Shown here: positions 50,315-59,446 of the stretch, piece by piece | Numbering within the stretch: position 1 is the stretch's first letter | Layout of the letters: every line of letters begins with the position of its first letter | Assembly: GCA_016699575.1 (NCBI GenBank) | Contig: CP064979.1 | Location: 744,001-808,000 of the forward strand | Direction of reading: 5' to 3' | DNA: 64,000 bases | From: Flavobacteriales bacterium | GTDB taxonomy: Bacteria; Bacteroidota; Bacteroidia; Flavobacteriales_F; PHOS-HE28 | The notes under the pieces: model-generated | What the model saw: only the letters and a program-made list of their open reading frames with translations | Database searches by the model: none | What the model was told of the DNA's origin: nothing | Made by a program: the position numbers and the translations under genes

Positions 50315-52600
50315 ATGTGCCGCGCTTCTTCGCTCCTGTTCGCACTCCTGATCGCGGCCAGCCTGTGGGCCCAGCGCGTTGGCATCGTGCTCAGCGGTGG
50401 TGGTGCCACGGGCATGGCGCACATCGGTGTCCTGAAGGCACTGGAAGAGAACGGCATACCTGTGGACTGTATCGCGGGAAGCAGCATGGGAGCGCTCATC
50501 GGCGGCATGTACGCGGCGGGATGGTCGCCTGCGGAGATCGACAGCATCTTCAACACCGAGCTCAACAAATTGATGGCGGCCGGCGGCATCGAAGACCGCT
50601 ACATGCACTACTTCAAACAGGATGCACCGGACGCCTCCTTGGTGAACGTGAAGCTGGACCTTGACACTACCCTGCAACTCAGCCTGCCCACCAACCTGCG
50701 AAGCCCTGTGCTCATCGACTTCGAGCAGATGCGCGCGTTCGCTCCGGCGAGCAAGGCGGCGGGGTACAACATGGACAGCCTCTTCGTACCGTTCCGCTGC
50801 GTGGCCAGCGATATCACCGCCAACCGGCCTGTAACGTTCAGCAGAGGCGATCTGGCGCAAGCCGTGCGCGCCAGCATGAGCTATCCGTTCTACTTCAAGC
50901 CGATCCGTGTGGACGGCCACCTGATGATGGACGGCGGACTGTTCAACAACTTTCCCAGTGATGTGCTCTACGACGCGTTCCTGCCGGATGTGATCATCGG
51001 CAGCAATGTGGGATACAACGGTGGGCCGCCCAACGAGGACGACCTGATGAGCCAGTTGCGCGCCATGATGCAACAGCAGACGGACTATAGCATCCCCTGC
51101 GAGCACAGCGTGATCGTGGCGCCCAGGTCGAACACGGGCCTCTTCGACTTCAACGACCCGGAGAGCACTATCCAGGACGGATACAATGCTGCCATGGAGC
51201 GCATGCCCGAGATCAAGGCCATCATCGATCAGTACCGCACCGCTGCCGAAACCACTGCCCGCCGAGCACAGTGGAAGTCGCGCCTGACCGAACCGGTCTT
51301 CGGCGATGTGCACATCAACGGCCTAACGAAACAGCAGACCAAGTACGCCGAGCGCACCCTCATCGGCCGCCGCCCTGCGCCTATGACCACTGCCGAACTG
51401 AAGCCGCGCTACTTCCGCCTCTTCGCCGACTACAACGTGGGCGGCCTGCACCCCAAGGCCACGTGGAACAAACAGAACGGCAACTACGACCTGGATGTGC
51501 TGGTGAAGCGCGAAAAGGACCTCGACGTGCGCTTCGGTGGGATCTTCAGCAGCCGACCCGTGAACACTGGCATGGTCGGTCTGCGTTACCACATCTTCGG
51601 GCGCAGCAGCGCGCGGCTGGAAGCCCTCTCCTACTTCGGCAAGTTCTACTCGGCGGGCCAAGCCAAGCTGCGTGTCGACCTGAGCACGCAAGCCCCGCTC
51701 TACATCGAACCCGTCTTCACCCTGCACCGGTGGGACCACTTCACCAGCTTCACCACCTTCTTCGACGAAGTGCGGCCCAGCTACATCGTGCTGCGCGAAG
51801 GCTGGGGCGGCCTCAACGTGGGCCTGAGCGCTGGGAACAAGGGCCTGCTGCGCTACGATTTCAAATACGTGCAAACACAGGACAGCTACTATCAACAACT
51901 GGAGTGGAACGCCACGGACACCGCTGACGTGACGGAGTTCTATCACGTGACCACCGGCCTGCTCATCGAACGCAACAGCCTCAACCGCAAGCAGCACCCC
52001 AATGCTGGCGAATGCTTGAAGGCCGAGCTGCGCTACTTCGGCGGCGATGAGGTGACCACACCAGGCACCTTGGGCGGTGGCAGCCGCCAGCCGGAGAACC
52101 ACCACCACGAATGGCTCACCGCCAAAGTGACCTTCGACAAGTACTTCGTGCTCACGCGCAATTTCCGCTTGGGGGTGCTTGCGGAAGGTCTGTACAGTTC
52201 CTATCCCGCGTTCAGCAACTACACCGCCACCATCGCGCGTGCTCCCGTTTTCCAGCCCACCCCGGAGAGCCGCACCTACTTCCTCGAAGACTTCCGTGCC
52301 AGCCAATACGTGGCCGTCGGCGCACGTGCCATCATCGCCGTCGCGAAGAACAAGTTCGACCTGCGCTTGGAGGGATACGCGTTCCAACCCTACAAGAAGA
52401 TCGAGCGCGAGGCGATCGATCAACCCGCCGAAGGCACCCCGATCAGTGATCGCTATTTCCTGGCCAGCGGCTCGCTCATTTACCAAAGCCCCATCGGGCC
52501 GGTGTGGTTCAACACCAGCTATATCGATGGGCTGGAGAACCCCTGGGCCGTGAGCCTGAACTTCGGGTACGTGATCTTCGCACAGCGTTCATCTGAGTAG
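50315..52600 (+). CDS. patatin-like phospholipase with C-terminal outer-membrane barrel (PlpD-like)
   Basis: 761 residues. A signal peptide (SSLLFALLIAASLWAQ) precedes the patatin domain (about 15-300). The oxyanion-hole GGGATGMAH, nucleophile GSSMG (about 55-59), and Asp of the dyad in MMDGGLFNNFP (about 205) are all intact. A POTRA-like segment (about 320-375, FGDVHINGLTKQQTKYAERT) and a BamA/TamA-like beta-barrel ending in NFGYVIF with a C-terminal region of alternating hydrophobics follow. This is the type Vd autotransporter layout. The phospholipase should be exposed or released at the surface. Confidence 0.92.
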   Translation: MCRASSLLFALLIAASLWAQRVGIVLSGGGATGMAHIGVLKALEENGIPVDCIAGSSMGALIGGMYAAGWSPAEIDSIFNTELNKLMAAGGIEDRYMHYFKQDAPDASLVNVKLDLDTTLQLSLPTNLRSPVLIDFEQMRAFAPASKAAGYNMDSLFVPFRCVASDITANRPVTFSRGDLAQAVRASMSYPFYFKPIRVDGHLMMDGGLFNNFPSDVLYDAFLPDVIIGSNVGYNGGPPNEDDLMSQLRAMMQQQTDYSIPCEHSVIVAPRSNTGLFDFNDPESTIQDGYNAAMERMPEIKAIIDQYRTAAETTARRAQWKSRLTEPVFGDVHINGLTKQQTKYAERTLIGRRPAPMTTAELKPRYFRLFADYNVGGLHPKATWNKQNGNYDLDVLVKREKDLDVRFGGIFSSRPVNTGMVGLRYHIFGRSSARLEALSYFGKFYSAGQAKLRVDLSTQAPLYIEPVFTLHRWDHFTSFTTFFDEVRPSYIVLREGWGGLNVGLSAGNKGLLRYDFKYVQTQDSYYQQLEWNATDTADVTEFYHVTTGLLIERNSLNRKQHPNAGECLKAELRYFGGDEVTTPGTLGGGSRQPENHHHEWLTAKVTFDKYFVLTRNFRLGVLAEGLYSSYPAFSNYTATIARAPVFQPTPESRTYFLEDFRASQYVAVGARAIIAVAKNKFDLRLEGYAFQPYKKIEREAIDQPAEGTPISDRYFLASGSLIYQSPIGPVWFNTSYIDGLENPWAVSLNFGYVIFAQRSSE

Positions 52601-52712
52601 CGTACGACCGGTTTCTTTACCACGGGATCGAACCTGCCTCCTGAGGAGGTGTACGGCCACCCGCCGCGTTACCCGTACGCGTGGCTTGCATTCACGCCTA
52701 ACACCACCTCAC

Positions 52713-54125
52713 ATGAAGACCCCGCTCCTTCTGCTGGCCACGTTGGCCGTATGGTGCGTTGCATGCGCACCGCCCGCTGCGCGCATGGCCGACGCTGACC
52801 CCATGAACGCCGCCCCTGCTGTGGCGGTGCCCAACACACCCGCACAGTCCACCACCTTGGTGCTGCACGCCATGGCCGAGCATCCGCTCGTGAAGACCGG
52901 CAGCGGCGACGACCTGCACGTGCTGCTGAAAACGACTGCCATCCGCGACACGTCGCACACCGACCGGCTGCCGTTGAACCTGGCGGTGGTCATTGACAAG
53001 AGCGGCAGCATGGAGGCCGCTGGCAAGCTGGAGTACGTGAAGGATGCCTTCGACAAACTGGTGGACAACCTCGACGCTGAAGACCGCCTGACCATCGTGG
53101 CTTACGACAGCGATGTGCGCGTGCTCCGCGGCGCGGATGCCGCCGTGCTGGACAAAGCCGAAGCGAAGAAGCTCGTCCGCCAGTTGCACCCGGGCAGCGG
53201 CACCAACCTCAGCGGCGGCATGCTGCAGGGATATGCCGAAGCCTTGAAGATGAAACGCGATGGCTACGTGAACCGCGTGCTGCTCCTGAGCGACGGGTTG
53301 GCCAACGAAGGCATCACCTCACCCGTGGAGCTGAAGCGCATCATCAGCAACAAGTTCGAGAAGGACGGCATCGCGCTGAGCACGTTCGGCGTGGGGGCCG
53401 AGTTCAACGAAGACCTGATGACCGCGCTGGCAGAGATCGGGCAAGGCAACTATTGGTACATCGGCTCGCCGGACCGCACGGCCGCCATCTTCCAGGAAGA
53501 GATGAACGGGTTGCTGGCCGTGGTGGCCCAGAACGTGTTGCTCACCCTCGACTATCCACGCGAACTCGTGGAGGTGAAAAAGGTGTGGGGCGCTGAACCC
53601 ACGATCCAGGAGGGTCGCATCACCCTGCGCCTGAACGATGCGTACAGCGGCGAGGAGCGCAACGTGGTGGTGACCTTTGCCCCGCGCGAAGGCGTGCACG
53701 GCCCAGTGAAGCTGGCCGCCCGCGTTGAGTACGATGATGTGCTGAACACCAGCACCCGTGCCGCGCAGGATGCGTTCGTGGCCATTGAAGCAAGCGGCGA
53801 TGAGCAGGCCATTGCCGACGCCATGAACGCGGAAGTAACGCGCCGCCAAGTACAATACCAGGCCAACTGGAACCTGGAGCAGGCCATGATGGAGGCCGAC
53901 AAAGGGAACTACAGCGCGGCGGAGGAGATGGTCAGCGCCAACGCTACCTTCCTTCAAGGGAGCTTCGACCGGGTGCAAGCGAACACACTGCAAACGATGC
54001 TTTGGTCCATCAACAACAGCTACGCCGGTGAATTGAAGGACATGGAGGCCAAGCCGGAGGCCGAGAAAAAGCTCATCCAAAAGGACAGCAAGAACAAGGC
54101 TTACCGGAACAAGAAAGGCAAGTGA
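52713..54125 (+). CDS. von Willebrand factor A-domain lipoprotein
   Basis: 470 residues from ATG 52713, giving a lipoprotein signal with lipobox VAC. The VWA domain (about 85-270) has a complete MIDAS: DKSGS, the threonine in GSGTNLSGG, and LLLSDGLANEG. The following beta-rich C-terminal region (GEERNVVVTFAPREGVHG and beyond) and a helical end rich in Lys (KDSKNKAYRNKKGK) match the family of Bacteroidota YfbK-like VWA proteins. Metal-dependent protein binding in the envelope is expected; no partner gene is adjacent. Confidence 0.88.
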   Translation: MKTPLLLLATLAVWCVACAPPAARMADADPMNAAPAVAVPNTPAQSTTLVLHAMAEHPLVKTGSGDDLHVLLKTTAIRDTSHTDRLPLNLAVVIDKSGSMEAAGKLEYVKDAFDKLVDNLDAEDRLTIVAYDSDVRVLRGADAAVLDKAEAKKLVRQLHPGSGTNLSGGMLQGYAEALKMKRDGYVNRVLLLSDGLANEGITSPVELKRIISNKFEKDGIALSTFGVGAEFNEDLMTALAEIGQGNYWYIGSPDRTAAIFQEEMNGLLAVVAQNVLLTLDYPRELVEVKKVWGAEPTIQEGRITLRLNDAYSGEERNVVVTFAPREGVHGPVKLAARVEYDDVLNTSTRAAQDAFVAIEASGDEQAIADAMNAEVTRRQVQYQANWNLEQAMMEADKGNYSAAEEMVSANATFLQGSFDRVQANTLQTMLWSINNSYAGELKDMEAKPEAEKKLIQKDSKNKAYRNKKGK

Positions 54126-54205
54126 CCCGGCGTTGAACGATCGATCGTTGATCTCCCAAGGCGCGGGGCTTCGGACGGGTGCCGGGGCCCAGCGACCTTC
54201 ACCGC

Positions 54206-54511
54206 ATGAAAGGCAAGCTCGTGAAGCTGATCCCGCGCTGGCTGCGGAACCGATACGGGGCTACCGCGCTGTTCCTGCTGGTGTGGATCGCCTTCCTGGA
54301 CAAGAGCGACGCGCTCACGACGTTCAAGAACCGCCGGGCCCTTCACCGCTTGGAGCAGCAGCACGAGCACTACACGGACCAGATCGCCCTAACGCGCCAA
54401 CGCATCGCTGAACTGAACGGCGACCCGGCCCTGAAGGAGAAGTTCGCCCGTGAGCGCTACTACATGAAGCGCAAGAACGAGGACGTGTTCGTGCTGGTGG
54501 CGAAGAAGTGA
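54206..54511 (+). CDS. FtsB/DivIC-type septum formation initiator protein
   Basis: 101 residues from ATG 54206. A short basic N-terminus, one membrane helix (ATALFLLVWIAFLD), then a coiled coil (LHRLEQQHEHYTDQIALTRQ) and the end segment FARERYYMKRKNEDVFVLV, the typical FtsB/DivIC terminus. It should bridge FtsL and FtsQ-like proteins in the divisome. The stop codon abuts that of the convergent FKBP gene. Confidence 0.88.
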   Translation: MKGKLVKLIPRWLRNRYGATALFLLVWIAFLDKSDALTTFKNRRALHRLEQQHEHYTDQIALTRQRIAELNGDPALKEKFARERYYMKRKNEDVFVLVAKK

Positions 54512-54982
54512 TCAGTGATGGTGCCCGCCCGGTCCATGCACATGGCCGTGGCTCAGTTCATCGGCCGTGGCCTGGCGCACTTCGGTGATCTCCACGTCGA
54601 AGTGCAGCGTTACACCGGCCAGTGCGTGATTGCCATCGAGCAGCACTTTGCCGTCGGCCACTTCCTTCACCGTGAACACCGCTTGGCCTCCCGCGCTGAA
54701 CTGCATGCCCTCCTCCACCGTCTGCCCGCCGAACTTGTCCAAAGGCACGCTCTGCAACAGCTCCTTGTTGAACTCACCGTAACCCAGGCCGGGCGGCACC
54801 ACGGCCTTGAACTTGTCGCCCACCTTCTTCCCTTCCATTTGCTGTTCCAGGCCGGGCACGATCATGCCCATGCCCTGTATGTAGGCGAAGGCATCGTGGC
54901 CATCGGATGTGTCGAGGGTGGTGCCTTGATCGTCGCGCAGGGTGTAATGGAAGGAGACGACCGAGTTGGTGCTAATGGACAT
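54512..54982 (-). CDS. slyD: SlyD-type FKBP peptidyl-prolyl isomerase
   Basis: 156 residues. The FKBP domain with an inserted IF flap is recognised by VSFHYTLRDDQGTTLDTS, IVPGLEQQMEGKKVGDK and VPPGLGYGE, and ends TLHFDVEITEVRQAT. A short His-rich C-terminus (HGHVHGPGGHHH) resembles the metal-binding tail of SlyD. It should catalyse proline isomerisation and act as a chaperone or nickel reservoir in the cytoplasm. A CTATTTTG-like box lies about 21 nt upstream on the minus strand. Confidence 0.92.
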   Translation of the reverse strand: MSISTNSVVSFHYTLRDDQGTTLDTSDGHDAFAYIQGMGMIVPGLEQQMEGKKVGDKFKAVVPPGLGYGEFNKELLQSVPLDKFGGQTVEEGMQFSAGGQAVFTVKEVADGKVLLDGNHALAGVTLHFDVEITEVRQATADELSHGHVHGPGGHHH

Positions 54983-55064
54983 GTCGAGGTTGGTTGGGCG
55001 GTCAAAATAGAAGGCCCGTGCTTCCGGGCATCCTCCTTGCCGCCGCCCGCGTCCAAAGCACGCC

Positions 55065-55072
55065 TACCTTTT
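55065..55072 (+). promoter_or_regulatory. -7 box directly before the beta-propeller gene
   Basis: TACCTTTT ends 4 nt before ATG 55077, again predicting a leaderless transcript. Confidence 0.45.
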
Positions 55073-55076
55073 CAGC

Positions 55077-57200
55077 ATGAAGCCGCACCTTGCCCTGCTC
55101 TTGATCTGCGCCAACGAGGCGACTGCACAAGTGCCCATCCTTGATTGGGGACACGCGTTCACCGGCCCGGGCAACGCATCCAACTACATCAACACGCTGC
55201 GCGGGGTCACGACAGGTCCCGATGGTGCGGTGTACGCGGTGGGGCACTTCGCGAACAACTTGGACATGGATCCCGGGCCGGGCACCACCATGCTCACCAC
55301 GGCTGCCCAAACGGACTTCGACATGCTACTGGCCAAATACGATAGTTCGGGCGCGCTCGTTTGGGCCAAACAGCTCATCACAGCATCGAACGCCTTTCCT
55401 GATTTCATCGAGCGGCAGCCCGGCGGTGATCTGATCATTGGTGGCTACATGATCGACTCGGTGGATTTCGATCCGGGCCCCGGGCAACTGAACGTGGGTG
55501 GCGTTAGCGACTTCTTCTTCGCCCGCTATGACCCGGACGGCAACGTGGTATGGGCGAAGACCTTCGGCTCGTTCAGCGGCATTGATGAGATGCACGCGCT
55601 GGAAGTGGATGCGGCCGGTAACATCTGGATCGCGGGTGCCATAAACGACAGCATCGACATGGACCCCGGACCAGGTGTCGCCATGTTCCACCCGACCCCG
55701 GCGAGCCGCGATGGCCTGATAGCGAAGTTCGACCCGGACGGCAACTATCAATGGGGGCACGTGTTCGGCAACACGTGGAACGATGAGGCCAAGGCCATTG
55801 CCTTCGACGCTTCGGGCAATGCCGTAGTGACGGGCCTCTTCCGAACGAGCGTCGACATGGACCCTTCTGCGGGCGTTTACACATTGGACCAGCTCGGCAC
55901 CGGTGATGACGTGGTCGTGGCGCGCTTCACCACCAACGGCACGCTCATCGATGCGTTCGCCTTCGGCGCCAGCGCCAACACCGTGGAGCCTAGCGCCATT
56001 GCAGTGGACGCCAACGGCGATCTCGTGCTGTGCGGCGAATTCTACGGTGGTATGGCCAGCTTGGAACCCGGCCAGACCAACGGCACCATCAACATCGGCG
56101 GTTACATGTGGGGATGGATCGCGAAGTACTCCACTGCGCCCGCACTTCTCTGGAGCAATGTGTTCAGTACAGGCCAGAGCGGCGGACCTAACTTCCAGAA
56201 CCTTGTTCTCGATGCCGATGGCGACGTGGTGGTCGGCGGTTCGCACCTCGACAACTTCGATGCCGACCCTGGCCCGGGAACCGTTTACATGTGGACCAAC
56301 GGCGCCTACCTCTTGCAGTACAACGGTGCCGACGGCGCCTTCGAGTGGGAATCGCAGTTGGGCAGTTCGGTGAGCAACTACTTCGAAGGTCTGCACATCG
56401 ACCCCGATGACACCAAATACGTGGCCGGTGGCAACGGCAACTGGAGCATGAACGGCACCAGTATTGGCCAGGGCAATGCAGCCATCCTGTTGAAGACGGG
56501 AGCATGCGATCCTCCGCAGATCATCAGCGAACCTGGCGCACCATCAGACTTCTGTGAGCAGAGCACCATGACCCTTGATGTTGGTGCCATCGGTAGCGGT
56601 CTCACCTACCAGTGGTTCATTGATTCACTTCCATCGGGAACGAACGCCGATACCCTTACGTTCGGACCCATCGCTCCAGGCACTTATTCCATACACTGTG
56701 TGGTCAACGGTTTGTGTGGAACGGATACCACTGGTCAGATCGTGATCGGTGTCGGCGACTCCCCGGAACCCACCATTGTTGAGAGCGCTGGGCTCTTGTT
56801 TGCGACCGGGGTGGGAATGATCTATCACTGGTACCTCGACGGAAACCTTGTTTGGATAGGCAGCACACCCGATTTTTCTCCAACGTCGAATGGAACTTAC
56901 ACGGTTTACGTGCTCGGCTTTGAAGGCTGTTTCGGAATGTCCCCACCGTTCTACTACGGCGGCATCGGCATCAACGAACATGGAAAGCACAACTTGCGGA
57001 TCATCCACACCCCAGGCGCCGAGACCTTCGTCGTTCAGCACGCCTCTTTGGGCTCTCAAGTCCGTCTGTTGGATGCGACAGGTCGGGAGATCCGGCGCTG
57101 GCGCACAACATCAGCCAACGATCTGTTCAACATTGAATGCATCGCTGCAGGTCTTCACTTGATCGTAGTTGGCGATGCGGTGCAACGCATCTTCAACTAG
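55077..57200 (+). CDS. secreted beta-propeller (SBBP-like) T9SS protein
   Basis: 707 residues with a short signal peptide (LALLLICANEATAQ). Residues 20-480 contain about eight propeller blades of the SBBP type, with repeated DMDPGPG or DFDPGPG segments and LIAKFDPDGNYQWGHVFG-like strands. An Ig-like domain follows (about 490-590, CEQSTMTLDVGAIGSGLTYQW) and then a C-terminal sorting-like domain (NLRIIHTPGAETFVVQH and RLLDATGREIRRW). T9SS export is likely although the YPNP motif is missing. No enzymatic function recognised. Confidence 0.8.
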   Translation: MKPHLALLLICANEATAQVPILDWGHAFTGPGNASNYINTLRGVTTGPDGAVYAVGHFANNLDMDPGPGTTMLTTAAQTDFDMLLAKYDSSGALVWAKQLITASNAFPDFIERQPGGDLIIGGYMIDSVDFDPGPGQLNVGGVSDFFFARYDPDGNVVWAKTFGSFSGIDEMHALEVDAAGNIWIAGAINDSIDMDPGPGVAMFHPTPASRDGLIAKFDPDGNYQWGHVFGNTWNDEAKAIAFDASGNAVVTGLFRTSVDMDPSAGVYTLDQLGTGDDVVVARFTTNGTLIDAFAFGASANTVEPSAIAVDANGDLVLCGEFYGGMASLEPGQTNGTINIGGYMWGWIAKYSTAPALLWSNVFSTGQSGGPNFQNLVLDADGDVVVGGSHLDNFDADPGPGTVYMWTNGAYLLQYNGADGAFEWESQLGSSVSNYFEGLHIDPDDTKYVAGGNGNWSMNGTSIGQGNAAILLKTGACDPPQIISEPGAPSDFCEQSTMTLDVGAIGSGLTYQWFIDSLPSGTNADTLTFGPIAPGTYSIHCVVNGLCGTDTTGQIVIGVGDSPEPTIVESAGLLFATGVGMIYHWYLDGNLVWIGSTPDFSPTSNGTYTVYVLGFEGCFGMSPPFYYGGIGINEHGKHNLRIIHTPGAETFVVQHASLGSQVRLLDATGREIRRWRTTSANDLFNIECIAAGLHLIVVGDAVQRIFN

Positions 57201-57206
57201 GGCGCC

Positions 57207-58325
57207 TCAATTCACTTCCTCCCACCACCGCTCGCTGACCTGTTGGTCGGGCCAGCGCACAATGCGGCCCGGTCGTGGTGTGAAGACCGGCATGCCCAAC
57301 TCCTTTGCTTTCGCCGACACACGCTCCACCGGCTCTTTCCACGCGTGCATGGCCAGGCTGTACTTGGCCCAGTGGATGGGCATCAAGGCTTTTGTCTTCA
57401 CATCCACGGCAGCCTGCGCGGTCTGCTCCGGCACCATGTGGATATCGGCCCAACGCTCATTGTAAGCACCACACTCCAGGAAGGCGAGATCGAACGGCCC
57501 GAGCCGATCGCCCACCTCCTTGAAGGTTTGCGAGTAACCGCTGTCCGCACCGAAGTAGATGCGTTGGCCGTTGCACTCGAAAGCCCATGAACCCCACAAG
57601 GTGCTGAAGCGATTGGTGAGGCCCCGTCCGCTGAAATGCCGCGCGGGTGCCAACGTCAACTTCACCGGACCGACCTGCACGTCCTCCCACCACGCCTTCT
57701 CCACGATGGCCTCCGGCGCAACGTCCCAGCGTTCCAGGTGGGCGCCCACGCCCAACGGCGCGATGTACTTCAGCACGTTACCGGAGGCCACCAACGCAAC
57801 GATCGTTTCATGGCACAGATGGTCGTAGTGATCGTGCGAGAGCAGCACCACATCCACCTTCGGCAGCAGGTCCACCCGCATGTGCTCCCGGTAGCTGAAC
57901 CGCTTCGGGCCGGCGAAGGAGAACGTGGATGCGCGTTCGCCGAAGACAGGATCAATGAGGAAAGTCATGGGGCCTGCCTTCAACAACAGGGAGGAATGCC
58001 CGAACCAAGCGAATGCGAAACCATCGTTGGGCAGTGCATCCCATGCAGCACGATCGAAAGGTGCGTTGGGCAGAACACCGGCAGGTTGCCGTTCCGCACC
58101 TCCCTTGGTGAATTCCCAGAGCACCCCGAGCATGGTGCCGAAAGGCATGTGCATGTTCGCGGGCACGGCGTTGTTGAGCACTCCATTGCCATAGTTCGGC
58201 AGGGCTGCAATACGGGCCTTGCGGTCGCCTATGGGATCCGCTCCGATCCGCGCAGCGAACTTGAAATAGGCGAAGAACACCGTGATGCCAACCACAACCA
58301 CCAACAGAACAGACCAGAGCACCAT
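57207..58325 (-). CDS. MBL-fold metallohydrolase, NAPE-PLD-like, membrane-anchored
   Basis: About 372 residues from ATG 58325; an alternative start at 58370 adds 15 residues. An N-terminal membrane helix (MVLWSVLLVVVVGITVFF) anchors a metallo-beta-lactamase-fold domain with the HxHxDH motif in LLSHDHYDHL, plus ligands in APARHFSGRG, GADSGYS and MPIHWAKY. The order FGHSSLLLKAGPMTFLIDPVF is typical of the NAPE-PLD/UlaG-like branch. A phospholipase-D-like or other phosphodiesterase role at the membrane is possible. The divergent CYTH gene starts within 10-50 nt. Confidence 0.88.
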   Translation of the reverse strand: MVLWSVLLVVVVGITVFFAYFKFAARIGADPIGDRKARIAALPNYGNGVLNNAVPANMHMPFGTMLGVLWEFTKGGAERQPAGVLPNAPFDRAAWDALPNDGFAFAWFGHSSLLLKAGPMTFLIDPVFGERASTFSFAGPKRFSYREHMRVDLLPKVDVVLLSHDHYDHLCHETIVALVASGNVLKYIAPLGVGAHLERWDVAPEAIVEKAWWEDVQVGPVKLTLAPARHFSGRGLTNRFSTLWGSWAFECNGQRIYFGADSGYSQTFKEVGDRLGPFDLAFLECGAYNERWADIHMVPEQTAQAAVDVKTKALMPIHWAKYSLAMHAWKEPVERVSAKAKELGMPVFTPRPGRIVRWPDQQVSERWWEEVN

Positions 58326-58364
58326 GCGTAACCTGCTTTTCGTTCGGCGCGAAGGTTGGCCTCC

Positions 58365-58372
58365 TAACATTG
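58365..58372 (+). promoter_or_regulatory. -7 box directly before the CYTH-domain gene
   Basis: TAACATTG (one mismatch to TAnnTTTG) ends 4 nt before the GTG start at 58377. It would overlap an MBL start at 58370, favouring the later MBL start at 58325. Confidence 0.5.
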
Positions 58373-58376
58373 CCCC

Positions 58377-59360
58377 GTGAGCCGCTCATCACTTTCAGTG
58401 TTCATGGCCCTGCTCTGCCTGAGCGCGATCGCACAATCGACGGGCAGTGCAAGCCACAATGGCCTGATGCGCGTGGAGAACGAGTACAAGCTGCATGTGC
58501 CCGACACCCTTGCCGATCCGCTCTGGATTTGGCTCGTCGCCGAGTTCGGGCCGGAGCACTGCGTGCTGCGGGAACGTGACAGCAGCTTTGCCTCGAAAGT
58601 GGCCACCGACCGTATTGTGGACCAGTACTTCGACGACGAAAAGCTCCGCTTGCTCGAGGTCGGCAATAGTGTGCGGCTTCGTTCAAGACAAGTGCTCACC
58701 GACACACTGGACCGCAAGCATGGCCGCCGGTTGATGCAAGTGAAGATCAATCGCGTGGATGACAATGTCCTGAACCGTGGCGAGTACAAGTTCAAGCCCG
58801 ACACGCTGACCGCGGATAGCGCGGGCGGGCCCTTGGAACGTCATCCGTTCTTCGGGTTGGTCCTGCCATCCCACCGCGATAGCCTGCGGAGCATCCTTTC
58901 ACGCTACGGTATGATGGCCGACAGTCTGCGACCCACAGCCCTCATCGACCAGATGCGCCGGCGCATCTACATCAACCGCGATATCATGCCCTTCGCAACC
59001 CTCAGCCTCGATGTAGTGACCGGGACCATGAGCGGCCGCTGGTGCACCTTCACCGAACTGGAACTGGAACTGAACGAGAACGGCTACACCGGCAGCGACA
59101 GCACGGAACGCGCGGCCATGGAGCGCGTGAACGAGTTCATCAAGGACCATGTGGTCGGACGGTGGCCGCAAGTGAAGCAAGACCAACGGCCGAAATACAC
59201 GAAGGTCCACGCAGGCGTCATGAAGGAGGAAATTGCGCTCGTGAACTCCAGGCTTCCACGAGCTGAAGTCCGCCTCCCGTGGTTGAAGATCATCGGCTAT
59301 GGCCTCCTTCTGGCAGCGCTCGTGTGGCTTTGGGTGAGGCGCTCTTCGGGAAACGACTGA
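58377..59360 (+). CDS. exported, membrane-anchored CYTH/triphosphate-tunnel-domain protein
   Basis: 327 residues from a GTG start. A signal peptide (SVFMALLCLSAIAQ) is followed by a CYTH-like domain (about 33-270) with the tunnel signature: ExExK in ENEYK (Glu34, Glu36, Lys38), QYFDD (Tyr84), VRLRSR (Arg100, Arg102), MQVKINR (Lys123), RGEYKF (Glu136, Lys138), RRRIYI, SLDVV (Asp212) and TELELEL (Glu227, 229, 231). A C-terminal membrane helix (WLKIIGYGLLLAALVWLWV) anchors it. CYTH enzymes such as triphosphatases, adenylyl cyclase CyaB or VTC polyphosphate polymerase are normally cytoplasmic; this one appears periplasmic, so the substrate is open. Confidence 0.78.
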   Translation: MSRSSLSVFMALLCLSAIAQSTGSASHNGLMRVENEYKLHVPDTLADPLWIWLVAEFGPEHCVLRERDSSFASKVATDRIVDQYFDDEKLRLLEVGNSVRLRSRQVLTDTLDRKHGRRLMQVKINRVDDNVLNRGEYKFKPDTLTADSAGGPLERHPFFGLVLPSHRDSLRSILSRYGMMADSLRPTALIDQMRRRIYINRDIMPFATLSLDVVTGTMSGRWCTFTELELELNENGYTGSDSTERAAMERVNEFIKDHVVGRWPQVKQDQRPKYTKVHAGVMKEEIALVNSRLPRAEVRLPWLKIIGYGLLLAALVWLWVRRSSGND

Positions 59361-59446
59361 CCGTTTCGTAAGCCCGGAGTTGACATCCGAGAATGACCCG
59401 GCGCAGGGCGAGGTCTTGCTCGCTCCTGCGCCAGATCGCCACTACC

